From Cerioporus squamosus (taxonomy: Eukaryota > Basidiomycota > Agaricomycetes > Polyporales > Polyporaceae), in assembly GCA_022592435.1 (NCBI GenBank), contig JABYQS010000023.1, positions 268,424-332,423 on the forward strand: 64,000 nt of DNA. Direction: 5' to 3'. Positions 23,819 to 35,422 of the stretch are shown here, one piece after another. The stretch's first letter is position 1, and every line of letters begins with the position of its first letter. The notes below the pieces were generated by a model. It made no database searches and was not told the origin of the DNA. It saw only the letters and a list, made by a program, of their open reading frames with translations. A program made the translations under genes and the position numbers.

Positions 23819-25789
23819 ATGTTAACCACTGCGCTCACACGGACGGGGCGGCTTCTCGCGAAGCCTGCGCTCAGGCGGGGACTCGTGTCCTCTGCTCCGA
23901 GACTCAACTCAGGAGCAGCGCTGCACCGGTCGACAGAACTCGGTGCGGTGGAGGAAACTCAGGATATCGCGACGATGGACAAGCTGTTGAAAGAATTCCG
24001 TACGGGCTTCTTCTTTTCAGAGGTTGATTACGCTGAGCTGGCTCTGCAGGCAACCGCTCGAACCCTGCTCACCACTCGTAAGTGCTCGGACCGAAGCCAC
24101 ATATCCGTCGAGTCATGCTGACATCTGCATCGTACCGCGCAGAGTCCTCCCCATACGCTCCAGAGGCCTGTGGTCCGAGGCATTGGGTCAACTCGGCGTC
24201 TCTGAGGAGTCGGCAGCGAACCAGGACGAGGCCGGCTTACGCTCCAGCGGACATCGTGAGCTGGTGCCGCGACGCATGCAGGACTCGTACTGCGAGATCC
24301 AGCTCCCGTTCGCGTCCTCGCCCGAGCTCCTGGAAAACTACACGAACGCGTCTGGGGGTATCCGCACGGGTCTTCTCATGGAGCATCTCGACTCGCTCGC
24401 GGGAAGCATCGCGTACAAGCACATGCTGGGCCCGGACGTCGCAAACCTGCCGAAGGATGCTGGATTCTATGTCGTTACTGCGTCTGTCGAGAGGTGAGTC
24501 AATCACGTTGAAAGCAGACCTTCAAGCTGACGGATGGCATCCTCAGGCTGGACATGCTGGCATCCCTGTACCCAGTCCGCGACATGCGGCTCGGCGGTCA
24601 GGTCATCCATACCGGGAAGAGCTCCATGGAGATTGCAGTGCGCATGGAGGCCGTGGGCAAGGATGGGACTGAACAGACTATCATGCTTGGTACAGCACCC
24701 CCTTGCACCCGCACAACCACTGCTCTTATCTCATCGCCACAGGTCGATTCTGCATGGTTTGCAGAGATGCACGGACACACCGCGCGACTCCCGTCAACCC
24801 TCTCGTTCTTGAGACCCCGGAGGACCAAACCTTGTTCAACCTCGGCGAAGGTAGGCCAGCTAGATTCCGCTATCATTGAGCTTGATTCTTATCAGGATCG
24901 TACAGTTCACAGGAACAGGCGAGTCACTAACGCTGGGAGGTCGCTGAATCGAGTACCTCCGTCATCGTCCGAAGCCGAGGCGCTCCATTCGCTCTACCTC
25001 AAGTACGGAGATGAGCACCGCGCATCGACGGCTGACATTGAGAGGGTGTTCATGGGCGATACCCGTCTCGAGAAGACGATGATCATGTTTCCGCAGGAGC
25101 GCAAGTAAGCTTATGACCCGGCTCACATCATTCACTGTGCTGATCCTTTTCTATCCAGCGTGCATCAGAAAATTTTCGGAGGTACCCTTGAAACCTCGCC
25201 AAGCACATTCATGGATCTATAAACTGATTCAATTGGCTCCCAGGCTATTTGATGCGCCTTGCCTATGAGCTCGGCTTCGCCAACTCCTGCTTCTTCACCC
25301 GCGAGCACGTCACCTTCCTGTCCCTCGACGGCATCTCCTTCGCCCGCCCTGTCCCAATCGGCTCCCTCCTCCGCCTGACGTCCAACATCGTGCACTCTGC
25401 CTCATCCGAGCAGTACCCCTCGCTCGTCGTGCGTACCGTTCCCTTCTCTCTCACGTATCATCTCGCGCACTGGCCAGCAGACTGACGCGAACCCCTTCGT
25501 CCCCTCGCCCAGCACGTATGGGTGCACGCCGACGTTGTCGACCTCCACACGGGCGCCGAGCAGCGCACAAACGACTTCCGCTTCACGTGGTGCAGGGAGA
25601 ATGGACCGCCGCTCAAGAGGATGGTCGTCCCGAAGACGTATGGCGGTAAGTCAGACCAAGACGTGCAAGGTTTATAAGATGCTGGCACTGACTGCAGGTT
25701 ATTTTTGCGCAGAGGCGATGCAGTGGATCGAGGGACGGAGGGCGCTAGAGATGGGTTCGGAAATCCGGAAATTGCGCAAGAGGGCGTAG
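23819..25789 (+). CDS. Acyl-CoA thioesterase, ACOT9-like (mitochondrial, double hotdog)
   Basis: An Arg-rich N-terminus (MLTTALTRTGRLLAKPALRR) suggests a mitochondrial presequence. Family segments follow: RMQDSYCEIQLPFASSPELL, SGGIRTGLLMEHLDSLAGSI, YVVTASVERLDMLASLYPVR, DMRLGGQVIHTGKSSMEIAV in the first hotdog domain, and MIMFPQERNVHQKIFGGYLM, LAYELGFANSCFFTREHVTF, SFARPVPIGSLLRLTSNIV and HVWVHADVVDLHTGAEQRTN in the second. The enzyme hydrolyses fatty acyl-CoA to free acid and CoA. The first acceptor is best placed after CGCAGAG near 24,148, giving LLTTLLPIRSRGLWSEAL. At about 24,850-24,950 (after TLFNLGE and before RSLNRVPPSS) no canonical acceptor keeps frame, so one base may be missing or gained there. 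The stop is at 25,787-25,789. Confidence 0.85.
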
Positions 25790-25867
25790 TGTAGGTGAGG
25801 CCCGTAGCATGCAGAAGACCCGAGGACGTTGGTTATCCCGCACAGGGCACTCCCCATATGTTACTAC

Positions 25868-27504
25868 TCATAAATTAAACAGCTTCGTATGGCGCCTGCG
25901 CATACTCCGCACTCCAGCGCAACGGACTTGCGCCACAAGACTCCTGTTCAGGAACCGTGACCAGCCGCAGGTCTGACATGCCAGGACGCAACACGAAGAG
26001 CACTTACCGCCATGAGCTCTGCGTCCGACGGAGGACCCGTACGATCCAGCTCCCAGACGGCAGCGAGGGTCGATGGGTCCGACCACCATACCTTGCAGGC
26101 CAGGTCGGCTCGCCAGTGCTGTGACCAAGCATCCCTTATCACCTTGACAGCGCGATCGCAATCCTCATTTCTGATGCGTCTGCGCCGCTCGGCTTCCGAC
26201 TCATCATCCCTCTCACAGAAAGCCAGGCCGTAAAGTTCGAATGCTACCTCCCGGAGGGTCCGAGAGAGTGCTGGGTTCCCCGACAACGCGGCGAGTGACG
26301 GGCCTGGCCACGACTCGGATTTGTCCTCCGTGGAGATGTCACTCGGCAGGTCCACAAAGTGGACAGATGAGACGTTCGGCGCACGCACGCCAGCGAGGAA
26401 GGCGGCGACGTTGGTCATGCGCCACCGATGTTCGATCCTGAACCTGCGGAAGGTTTCCGGAGATCCGATGAGTTGTATCCCGATTATGCGGATGTGATGT
26501 AGGCTGGTGCAGTGAGACAGCGTGCAACCTGCGGAAATCGAATGTCAGTATTCGCCCTTTGACTAGTGAGCAAACTTCACGCCGTTCGCAGTCGAGACCG
26601 TCGAGTACTGACCTCCAGAGACAAAGACATCGTCACACATGAGCTCCAGCACCCGCAACGACGAACCGAGCCTCTGGTCGAGCCCTTTCACAAGTGATGA
26701 CCGATTACGTGTGCAGACGAACGAGAATGCACGCAAATTACGCAGGACCTTTGTCGGGAGTAGTTCCTCCACGACTACACGAGTCCATGGAGACAGCTGC
26801 GAGATCCAGACACGCATTGCCTCAGCGGTACCTCTTCTCTGATGAGGGCGTTAGGTCGAAGGTCTGAGTTGGATCTGGGTCTTGATCCTCCAAGTCACGC
26901 AGGACCTTCGGGAGAAGTATGCCAGCAGCGTGTGCAGATTCGGCAACAAGGGCAACCATCGCGATATTCCCCAATCTGGGGGCGGTGGGTGGTTGATGTC
27001 CAGGTAGGTTACGGTGGGTAGAGGGTGGGGGATGACGTGCACCGGGATGCCTCGCAGCCGCAGCTCACGCAGAGCTGGCAATCGACCACTGGCCAGCACT
27101 GGCGAGAGAATCGTAGGATCCCGCAGGAAGCATGGTCCTTCGGGGCACTTGCGGCCGCCATCGAACTCCATCCAGAAGCATTCTGCTGTGAGGCTCACCA
27201 CGAAATTCCGAATATTGGACGATGGGTAGTGGATGAGTTCGTAAAAGGCGGAGACGTTGGAACAAATGACCGTGACTTCGCGGAAGTAGTGCCAGCGTGC
27301 TGCTGGCAGCCATGATGAGCAGACCAGACTGCAAGCGGAGAGAGATGCGGGATCGTCGTGGAGATGTTCAATGACTCTGTCACTGAGTTCGGGAGGGAGA
27401 CGAGGCTTTTTGCCTGGTGGTTGGCACCAGAACGTGAAGTTTGCGAATCCAATGGCCGGGCCAAATGGCCTCAGATCGCTTCGCGCTGCTGAAGGGGTAT
27501 TCAT
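25868..27504 (-). CDS. F-box protein (paralogue 2)
   Basis: The first exon encodes MNTPSAARSDLRPFGPAIGF and then an F-box (PRLPPELSDRVIEHLHDD, SLSACSLVCSSWLPAARWHY, FREV). Leucine-rich segments follow (LPALRELRLRGIPVHVIPHP, WLPLLPNLHTLLAYF). Later exons give MRVWISQLSPWTRVVVEELL, LGSSLRVLELMCDDVFVSG, TSLHHIRIIGIQLIGSPETF and SRTLREVAFELYGLAFCERD. The general plan matches the other two F-box genes of the window, so it is presumably an SCF substrate receptor. The exact last exon is uncertain: if the intron with donor GTAAGTGC (about 26,006) is used, translation ends at 25,868; if not, at 25,948. Confidence 0.7.
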
Positions 27505-27976
27505 CTTCGACGGAAGGTCTACTGGCGACGTAGGACGATATCGAATAGAATCAACGTCAGTTCATGTATCGCAACGGTGAAACCTCACCCCGCTACAGCG
27601 CAACCGATGATGGACAGGCGACAATGGCTTGAAGAAATCCGATTGATATTTTCTGAACGCGAGGGAGTGGGGGAATAATAAGGGCCCGGGGCGAGCTCGA
27701 GAGACGTACTTAAGTGCACTATGATACTATCGATCGAAGCGAACCTCAGAACAAACGCCGATTGGCTCAAAGGCGGCTGCAACTCAGGCAAGCGCTCACG
27801 TATACTTGAGTACTACCTAGTAGTACTCACCAAACCTGCAACTCAACGTTCAACAATTGAAGCCATGTCGTACGAAAACAATGTAGGTATAACCCAATCC
27901 CATTAGATGAGGCGTACACTACACAACATCAACAACGACACCATCTCCTACAGCACGGCAAGCCTCCGGAAGTCGC

Positions 27977-28581
27977 TCACACGATGGTGATCTTCTTCGG
28001 GGCCTGCTCCGGGGTCGTCCGCGGGAAGGTGACGGTCAAGACGCCTTCAGACATCGACGCCTTGATCTCCTCGGGCTGCACAAGAACTCGTCAGCATCGC
28101 CGTCGTCGAGAACACGTCAAAGTGAAGGAAGTGCATACCTTGATACCCTGAGGAAGCGGCAGCGACCTCGAGAACTTGCCATACCGGCGCTCGCGTACGG
28201 AATATCCCTTCTCGTCGCGGTCGCTGGAGACGGTAGACTCGCCAGACACGGTCAGGACGTTGTCCCTGACGTCGATCTGGACGTTCTCCTTCGTCAGCCC
28301 GGGCAGCTCGAATGTGGCCGTCACGAGGTTCTTTTCTTGGTCCTCATGAAGGTCCATCCTATCGCGTACCGGTCAGCGTCCTCGTCCAATGCGAACACAG
28401 ACCACAAGTCGACTTACCTTGGACGCAACGGGCGTGCCACGGCGTTCGAGTTCTCCCGTTGAGTGAGGGCTGACGAGCCCTGGCCCCGGGAGCCAGTGCG
28501 AGCGTTGAACGCCTCATCGAAGAGGCGATCAAAGTCGGAGAGGGAGTAGAACGGCTCGGTGAAGAACGTAGAAAGAGCCAT
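27977..28581 (-). CDS. Small heat-shock protein Hsp20, copy 1
   Basis: Three exons code for about 160 residues. N-terminal arm MALSTFFTEPFYSLSDFDRL, FDEAFNARTGSRGQGSSALT; alpha-crystallin domain MDLHEDQEKNLVTATFELPG, LTKENVQIDVRDNVLTVSGE, YGKFSRSLPLPQGIK, EGVLTVTFPRTTPEQAPKK; C-terminus ITIV, an I-x-I/V motif that links sHSP dimers. Such proteins are ATP-independent holdases that keep denatured proteins soluble. A perfect heat-shock element lies 149 bp upstream and a TATA-like GATAAAAG between. It is closer to copy 3 than to copy 2, sharing the GSxGQGSS insert. It follows the minus-strand A-T-R gene, about 530 bp downstream of its stop. Confidence 0.95.
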
Positions 28582-28729
28582 CTCGAGTCGTGAAAGGTCG
28601 TTAACGAAGAGTAGAGAAGAGAAAGGGTGAGAAGAGGAAAGCGGTCGTGAACTGCGAACTTGGAACTTTCGTCTATGCTGGGGACCTACTGCGGTGCCAC
28701 AGAGTCTTTTATCCCTCCTGTGCCATGCT

Positions 28730-28742
28730 GAAGGTTCGAGAA
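28730..28742 (-). promoter_or_regulatory. Heat-shock element of Hsp20 copy 1
   Basis: GAAggTTCgaGAA on the plus strand is a perfect three-unit nGAAn array, the consensus for heat-shock factor. It lies 149 bp upstream of the copy 1 start codon, the same spacing as in copy 3. Confidence 0.8.
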
Positions 28743-29107
28743 ATCATATGCGCATGTTGATACCCGAGTGCCCATGAAGTCATTCGGTGTGTGTAACATG
28801 GGCGCCTGTGATCTGGATTGTTCGAGAGCTGGGCCCAATATGGGAAGCAGCGTGGTTAGCTGTCTTTCTGGCAAGTTCTTGAACTTCATGTTGGTACTGG
28901 TATCAGTAGTGAAGCTTGCCAGCATCTCGCGAAGAGAAGGATCTGAAACCCAACGCTGAAGTACGTTAGCAGAAACATGGTCTGAAGACTGCTGGCAGTG
29001 GCTTGGAGGTTGCAAATTCTTGAAGGGTCAATGCCGCGGTGAGGCTGAGTCGTAACATTGCATACTGTACAAAAGCAGTCGTACTAGTACATGGAGGACA
29101 CTATGTA

Positions 29108-32100
29108 TCAGAGGAACCCGGACTTCTTCCAAGCGGCCACCCACATCTTCGCCCGCTCTGCATCCAGCATCGGCATCTGAGCGAGCGACTCCGAAACCTT
29201 GATCGCCTTCTCAGTCGACAAAAAGACGAAGCCGAACGCCTCCCTGCCGTCCACGGGCTCCTTAGCTGCCTTGAAGAACGGCAGGAGGCGCAACGCTGGG
29301 TTCTGCCGCATCATCTCGACCTCTGCCGCCGAGCCGGCCTGGACGCTGTTCTCGAGCGCGGAGACCCACTGCTCGTACGGGACGAGGGGGACGTTGAGAA
29401 GCTCCGCGATAGGCGCGAGGACGGTGTGCCAGCGAGTAGGACGGGGATGAATGAGGTGGAGGAACGGCTCCGTTGAGTGCCGCATCTCAGCAAATGCCTT
29501 GGCGGCTTCGTACGCGGGGAACCAGGAGATGTCCTGCATCGAAAGATATCAGCGGGATCAAATAATGAAACGAAGGAACACACGCACTCCTTCGATGTCG
29601 GGGAGACAGCGCTGGACCAGTGCAGACTTGACGAGGGAAGGGAACCACTCCTTCTCGTTCCAGTATCCCAGCCTGTCACCCGCGACCTGACCGAGTCGCA
29701 TCACAACCGTGTGGACGTCGGTTTTCGCGGCGACGTTCTGCAAGACGTGCTCCGTCACCCACTTGGACTCCGGGTAGCCACTCCCGAAGGGAACCTCCGG
29801 GTCATCCACGGGAGCCTCCGGCACCGGAGAAGGACCATTGTAGTCTGTTCAATTCGTCAGCGTGCGAGTAGTTGAATCGATGTGAATGATACTTACTTGC
29901 GAAGATACCAACGGAGCTGACGAAAATGATTGAAGGAGGCTGCGTGTATGGGGAGCTCAAGGCGAGGTCGACGAAGTTCCGCGCGCCTTGGATGTCGACC
30001 TCGAATGACGGAATGGTGATATTGAAGTTGACCTTCCAAGCTGCGTGCGATTATAAAGCGTGAGTCTGAGTGTCTGTCTGTCGAAGAACATTCCTCACCG
30101 TTGTGCATGATGTGAGTTACGGAGGTTCGGATCTCCTCGAGCAATGCTGGCTCCAGCCCGAAGTCGTGCTCGTGAAGAACAGCCTCAACCATGACGAACT
30201 TGGGCGAATCCAGTAGCGACTCGTCCAGTCCACGCGCCTTGAACTGTGCACGTTGCCGCTCCATAGCCTGGCTGCCCTTGCGGTTGAACGCGTACACCTT
30301 CCCACGGTCTCATCACGGAGCAGGTGCTCGAGGGTATCGCAGCCGAAGCCTCCAGTCGTTCCGGTGATGATGACAACCTCCTTGCCAGCGGGGCGCGTTT
30401 TGAGGGTCTCCGGTCGAGCGGGGAGGTTGGCGGAGTACTTCTCGACATACTTCCAGAGATCGGCCGCAGTGTGCGAGACGCTTGGCCCATCGGTGCTGAC
30501 TGCACTGTAGACGACGCGAGCGAGAGCGGAGATCGTCGGGGCGGCAAAGACGAGGTTAGCAGGGAGTCTCTTGGGAGCGTCCTTGTTCGACTCCCGCAGG
30601 GCACGCAGGATCGTGTTGCGGATATACGTCGCTTGAAGGCTGGCAGGCATAGACGTTAACCAAACGTAGGAATGTTGGCAGCGGGCAGCGTACCTGTCTC
30701 CTCCGTTGCGGAAGATGTCGTCTACGTCGCCAATGTCTCGGTGAAGAGTGCTCTGAACGACGGTGCGCACAAATTCCAGAGTGCTCGACGAGTCCCAGAC
30801 AACAGGGGCGTCGAAGTCGCTCTGCGAGCTGTTCTCGACCGCCTTGTAGATGGCCTCGATCTCCTCGTGATACGCCTTCAAGATGAAGTTCCGGCGCGGC
30901 TGCCTCTTCTCGGTGAACACAAACGGCTTGGACGGTGAGGTGACAAGGATCATCTGCCAACGTGACCACCAGTCAGAGGCAGTAGCGGAGCCGCCGAAGA
31001 GCAGTACTCACCTCCTTGAAGATCCGGGAGTGCTGGGGAGCGTACTCGTTCACGCGCTCGATGGTCGGCCTGAAGGTCGAAGCAATGAGTCTAATGTACA
31101 CATTGAGAGGGAACGGTGAGGCGTACCAGATCTTGTTCCTGTAGGCTTCCAGCTTCTTGACATCGCTCGGATCGAAGGCGTAGTCCTCAGTAGGCTGGAC
31201 GAGCACGCCGTTCTGGAACTTGCCGCGACCGAACATGACCGAGGACTTGACGTGCGGGTCGTCGTTGATCATCTTCTCTGTGAGGCCGTCAGCACCAGAC
31301 ATTCTGAAGGAAGGACAGGTGGACTAACCGAGCGGGATAGGGTTCGTCTTCTCGCCGTTAGACAGGATGATCTGCTCGTCCGCGCGGCCGACAATCTTCC
31401 AGGTGTCCGGCCTCGTGGGATGGGGAATAACGAGATCGCTGGTGGCGTATGCCTCACGGTCGCCGATCTTCGTGTTCGTCTTCGGCAGCGGAATGTCCGC
31501 AGGTGACTAGCGAGGCGCATGAGGAATGACTCGGATGGTTAAGCGGGGTTGAACAGAGCCACTCACGAGGACAATGACTTCGTAAGTGCCGTCCCCAGCC
31601 GGAGAGAAGACAACTTCGGCGTCAGGGTTGACCTCCCACCATGCCCAGTTCTTCCCCGGGTTCACTGTCGGCGGTGTTAGCCACACTTCTCGAGCGCCAA
31701 GCCGAGAAAACTCACTCCGATTGAAGTTGTTTACTAAGCCGGCCTCAGTGCTAGATATTGCGAGGTTCGAGTCAGGTACAGTCAGAAAGACAGAGAAGGT
31801 CAGCAGACCCACAGTCCATAGAAGCCGTAGAGGGACACGCCCTTGCTGGCGAGGGAGTCCCCGACCTCTCCGTTGAGCGCAGCGCCGCCGTACATCTACA
31901 GCAATCTCGTGAGCACGTTCAGACGTAACAGAACAGGACAGAAGCCCTACCAAGCCGCGCATCTGCTTCATGTGGGACACTTTCTCGGGGTCTCGGGACC
32001 ATTCCTAGGATGGGCACAATCAGATGGCTACACTCGCTGTCATGCTGTGTAAGACCTCACCTCAATGAATGAGGGCACGCTCCAAGAGAAGTCCGTGCCC

Positions 32101-33221
32101 GTCTCGACGAAGCTCTGCCATACAGCGTCCGCGGTTGGCACCGTGGGTGGCACAGCCGGCTTGAACACGGCGACGATGAAGCCAACCGTGGGCTAGGTGC
32201 GGGGCCAACTAACTTTAGCCACACGTAATGCATATCAGAAGACTCCCGTACGTACCGCCGCTGCGTACATGAACGAACCGAGGCCATGGAACATGGGAGT
32301 CCCTTGGGAGCCCATGACCGCCCCGCAGAGGTCCAGACCGCGTTGCACTGCAGCGAAGAAACCATGAGTGAATACAACGCCTCGGTCGGAAGCGGTGGTC
32401 GTAACTCACGAGGGACCCTCCCCCACTTGCCGACCATCTTGTGCGTCCAACCGATGGTCTTCGGGTGACCGGTGGAGCCTATCCAAAGTCGTGACCGATC
32501 AGTACTCCGTTGGCCGTCGCTCTATCACGAGGGACGTACCAGATGAGTGCATGATAGAACCAAGTGTGTTCATATCGAAAGTCGTGGGGAGCTCGACGGC
32601 GGCTTCCAGCGGGCTTGTGGCGTCCAAGCTCTCAGAAAACAGGTCCTTAAAGGTCGGCAGATCGAGCTGCACGACGCTGTGTCCCGCCTTGGAGAGCTCA
32701 TGAAGGGCGTCTTTGGCAGCCTCGCGCAGGACGGTGTCGAACGAGACGATCATGTGCCTCGTCCCCGTGCGCTTGAACATGTCGGCGACGGCGACGGTAG
32801 CGTTGCGGGTGGAGACGGGGAAGAGCGTGCAGCCCGCCCGCATGACGCCGACAGCGGTGACGAAGTACGTGATCGTGTCTGCGTACGGATTCCTGTCAGT
32901 GGGCTATCATAACAGAAGGGAGATGTCGGGATTCTCACCGGCGTTGGCGAAGAGCGCCACGACAGGCTGGGTCGCGTGTCCGGTGCCTACAGTGGATGCG
33001 ACAAACCGTGCGACGCGGTCCATGGCGCGGTTCGCCTGCGAGTACGTGATGTACTCGACGTGGTCGCCATCGTAATAGACGAAGAGCGGATAGTTCGGGT
33101 TCTCCTTTGCGTGCCACTCGTAGAGCTGCGGGAGGACAACGTCCGTCCGCTGCAGGAGCTCGGTGGGCGGGTGGAATTCGGTGGTGACGTGTGCGGGGAG
33201 GGTGGCAAGGTCGAGAGGCAT
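29108..33221 (-). CDS. NRPS-like adenylation-thiolation-reductase (A-T-R) enzyme, copy 1
   Basis: About 1,050 residues over many exons, starting MPLDLATLPAHVTTEFHPPT at 33,221. The A domain shows [18 protein letters not shown] (A3-type loop), YGGAALN, YGLTEAG (A5), a segment YATSDLVIPHP and GRADEQIILSNGEK (A7/A8). A thiolation domain follows with [17 protein letters not shown]; the serine that takes phosphopantetheine is created across the intron at 30,640-30,693. A thioester-reductase domain closes the protein: [20 protein letters not shown] (NAD(P)H Rossmann loop), MRLGQVAG and [13 protein letters not shown] with the Tyr-x-x-x-Lys pair. Such enzymes activate a carboxylic acid as AMP ester, load it on the carrier and release it as aldehyde or alcohol. 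The substrate is unknown. It lacks the extra N-terminal region of the Lys2 aminoadipate reductase. A TATA box lies at 33,338-33,345. Confidence 0.9.
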
Positions 33222-35306
33222 GTTGTGTTGGTTATACGTGGGTAATGAAGTCTAGATAGCTGGGTGTGTTTGTGCTGTGAGTGCGAGTGGATGAGACTGT
33301 AGATGCGAATGAACGATGTCGACCGTGCACCCTCGTCGTTTTATAGCTTTTGCGCGCGACTATACTGGACGGACTCTCTACCGGAAAGCTGTAGACCCGC
33401 TTCCCGGTTCGCTCGACAGCGGCGAACGCGCGAGACATGAGCGGTCGCTTGAGTGACTAAGGCGCGAAACCAACTTCTCCGTCGAGGGCTTCGCAGAAGA
33501 GAAGGCCGTTAAATGACAGGTTTGCGGACAAAATTTGAGTTCGTTGTTGATGCAGGTTGATGTCAATTGTTGCCGAGCGCCGTGAGACGCTTCGGACACC
33601 ACGGGCACCACGCGCTTTGCGCGTAAGCCTGATCTGTCCGTACATGGCCACGCTACATGAGCGTGAGGATGCTGTCGAGCTCGAGGTGCACAGTACTACT
33701 CACTTGCTGCTACAGCTTTTGTTTCCATACATGTCAGTGGCCGTGGGGCTGACCGGGGAAATCTGGTCTCAGCGAAGTTGGGTCCCATACAAGTGGTACG
33801 AGTGGTATGGGTTCGAGAAGCACGCGTCGGACTCGTGGATGCGCAGCACCAGTTTCCGGCGGTGAGAGCCACTTCCGTTGTCAATCCGGTCGACACGCTT
33901 GAAGAGGATCTGCCGACATGCCGTTGGAACGACTTGTAGCCTAGTTGGGGGAGATCGCATCAGTACGTTATCAGTCATTGACGCGCTTACAATGATCATC
34001 GGGTGAGTGAGATGGAACCGCGATTTCAAAACTGACTAAGTTCTTGCGGGCTCCAGAGGATGAGGGCCGATGCTCTACTGACGTTCATACTGAGGTGATC
34101 ATTTTTGTTGCGCACGCAAGAGACGCGGAGCCATTGAGCCTTCGCAAGCGCATGGCCTCACTACTCGTGTCTTTCTTGCATGTAAACCTACGGGAGCGTT
34201 GTGATCAGCCATATATATGTCATGAAACCTCGGGAGGGGGGGGGGGGAGGGACAAACCGCAGCACGCCCACCGATGAATTGCGTAGATCGTAATCTGGGC
34301 CTAACGCACTAGGGATTCCGCCCCCGTCGGATACGCACTGGGAGCAGTCTGGAGCCCGGCTATCACGGACTGCAGCCCTTCAGCGCGTGAAGGGCGGCCT
34401 TCATGCATGCCTCATGACTAGTGAGCGCGAGTACGAGTACTTCAGTGCAGCATCATGAGTGGCATGGTCTGACGTTTGGTAGTTCTTTGCAAAGAATCGG
34501 AGCATTCAGCATACTTCGTCGTGAATGACTGACCATTATGGGTCGGATTTAATCACGCAATCCAGAGCAACATTCGAAGTTATGTAGAGAGTGAGTGATG
34601 GAAAGCAGCAGAAAGGACGTTCAACAGGACACCGAGGTACTGGGAGCCGGCAATAGCCGATCCGTGCCGGCGGCAAGGTAGGCGCCGGCCCACCGTCTTT
34701 GGAACGAAACGAGTCCGCAACCTCCTTATCCCTAGGCCGCTCGGAACTGGCACTGCTCACTCACACCATTGACATCGTACTTCCGTATCATCATTTGTAG
34801 GCTTCAAGCTAGCCCGAGCTCATGTGCAGCCCCAGGCGATGGCCACAGACTCGCAACAGCGGTGGCACAGACTGTAGTGCGCGCGTACTACTTACGCGTG
34901 GTTTCCGTTGTAGGCTCACGAAGTGAAGGTAAGTAGGTACATATACCGATCGGTCTACTATCCTGCACGATCGGCGAATCTTACACACGCTCTCCCCTCC
35001 CAGGTGTCTGCCGGTCGGTAGCACAGAGCGAGGTTCGATTCACATGCATGCGCTCCTCGTCCCGCTTTGCAGCAGACAGACAAGGACAGGTCGTGCGCTC
35101 CAGACTAAGGTTGCGGGAGCACATGCAGTGAGCGTCCGTGGATCGGTCGGTGCAGCAAGTACACCCGACCGGGATGTGGCTAATCGCAAGAGCAGACCTA
35201 TGACATCACGGATTAGCGTTCGCGGTGTCCCGAGGCCTGCGCGGCCGCCAGACCCACCCTTGGGGAAGTCAGAACACGTTGAGCATGGCGGACTTTCGAT
35301 ATCTCG
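33222..35306. other. Intergenic, centre of the inverted duplication; G tract
   Basis: About 2.1 kb between the divergent A-T-R copy 1 and the aldo-keto reductase. No conserved coding segment was recognised; a plus-strand frame at 33,557-33,865 (102 codons) has no known domain. A run of 12 G occurs at 34,236-34,247. Confidence 0.5.
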
Positions 35307-35314
35307 TATAAAAG
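35307..35314 (+). promoter_or_regulatory. TATA box of the aldo-keto reductase gene
   Basis: TATAAAAG lies 109 bp upstream of the ATG at 35,423, a normal position for a strongly regulated fungal promoter. Confidence 0.55.
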
Positions 35315-35422
35315 CGGACGGCATGGGCGACATAGGGCGACGTGCTCCCACAAACACACGCCGCATCCTCACGCGCCCACGAACTCATCACACACTTCGT
35401 CACCGAGTCCGTCTCGACCGCC

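Noticed and set aside
29108..33221. Calling the A-T-R enzymes Lys2 aminoadipate reductase
   Set aside because: The A-T-R order is the same, but the long N-terminal region of Lys2 is missing and there are two diverged copies, which fits NRPS-like acid reductases better.
33557..33865. 102-codon frame between the A-T-R copy 1 and the aldo-keto reductase
   Set aside because: No recognisable domain and no gene-like context beyond being open.
35010..35060. Possible tRNA T-arm (GAGGTTCGATTC)
   Set aside because: The bases on either side do not pair as a T stem and no acceptor or anticodon arm could be drawn.
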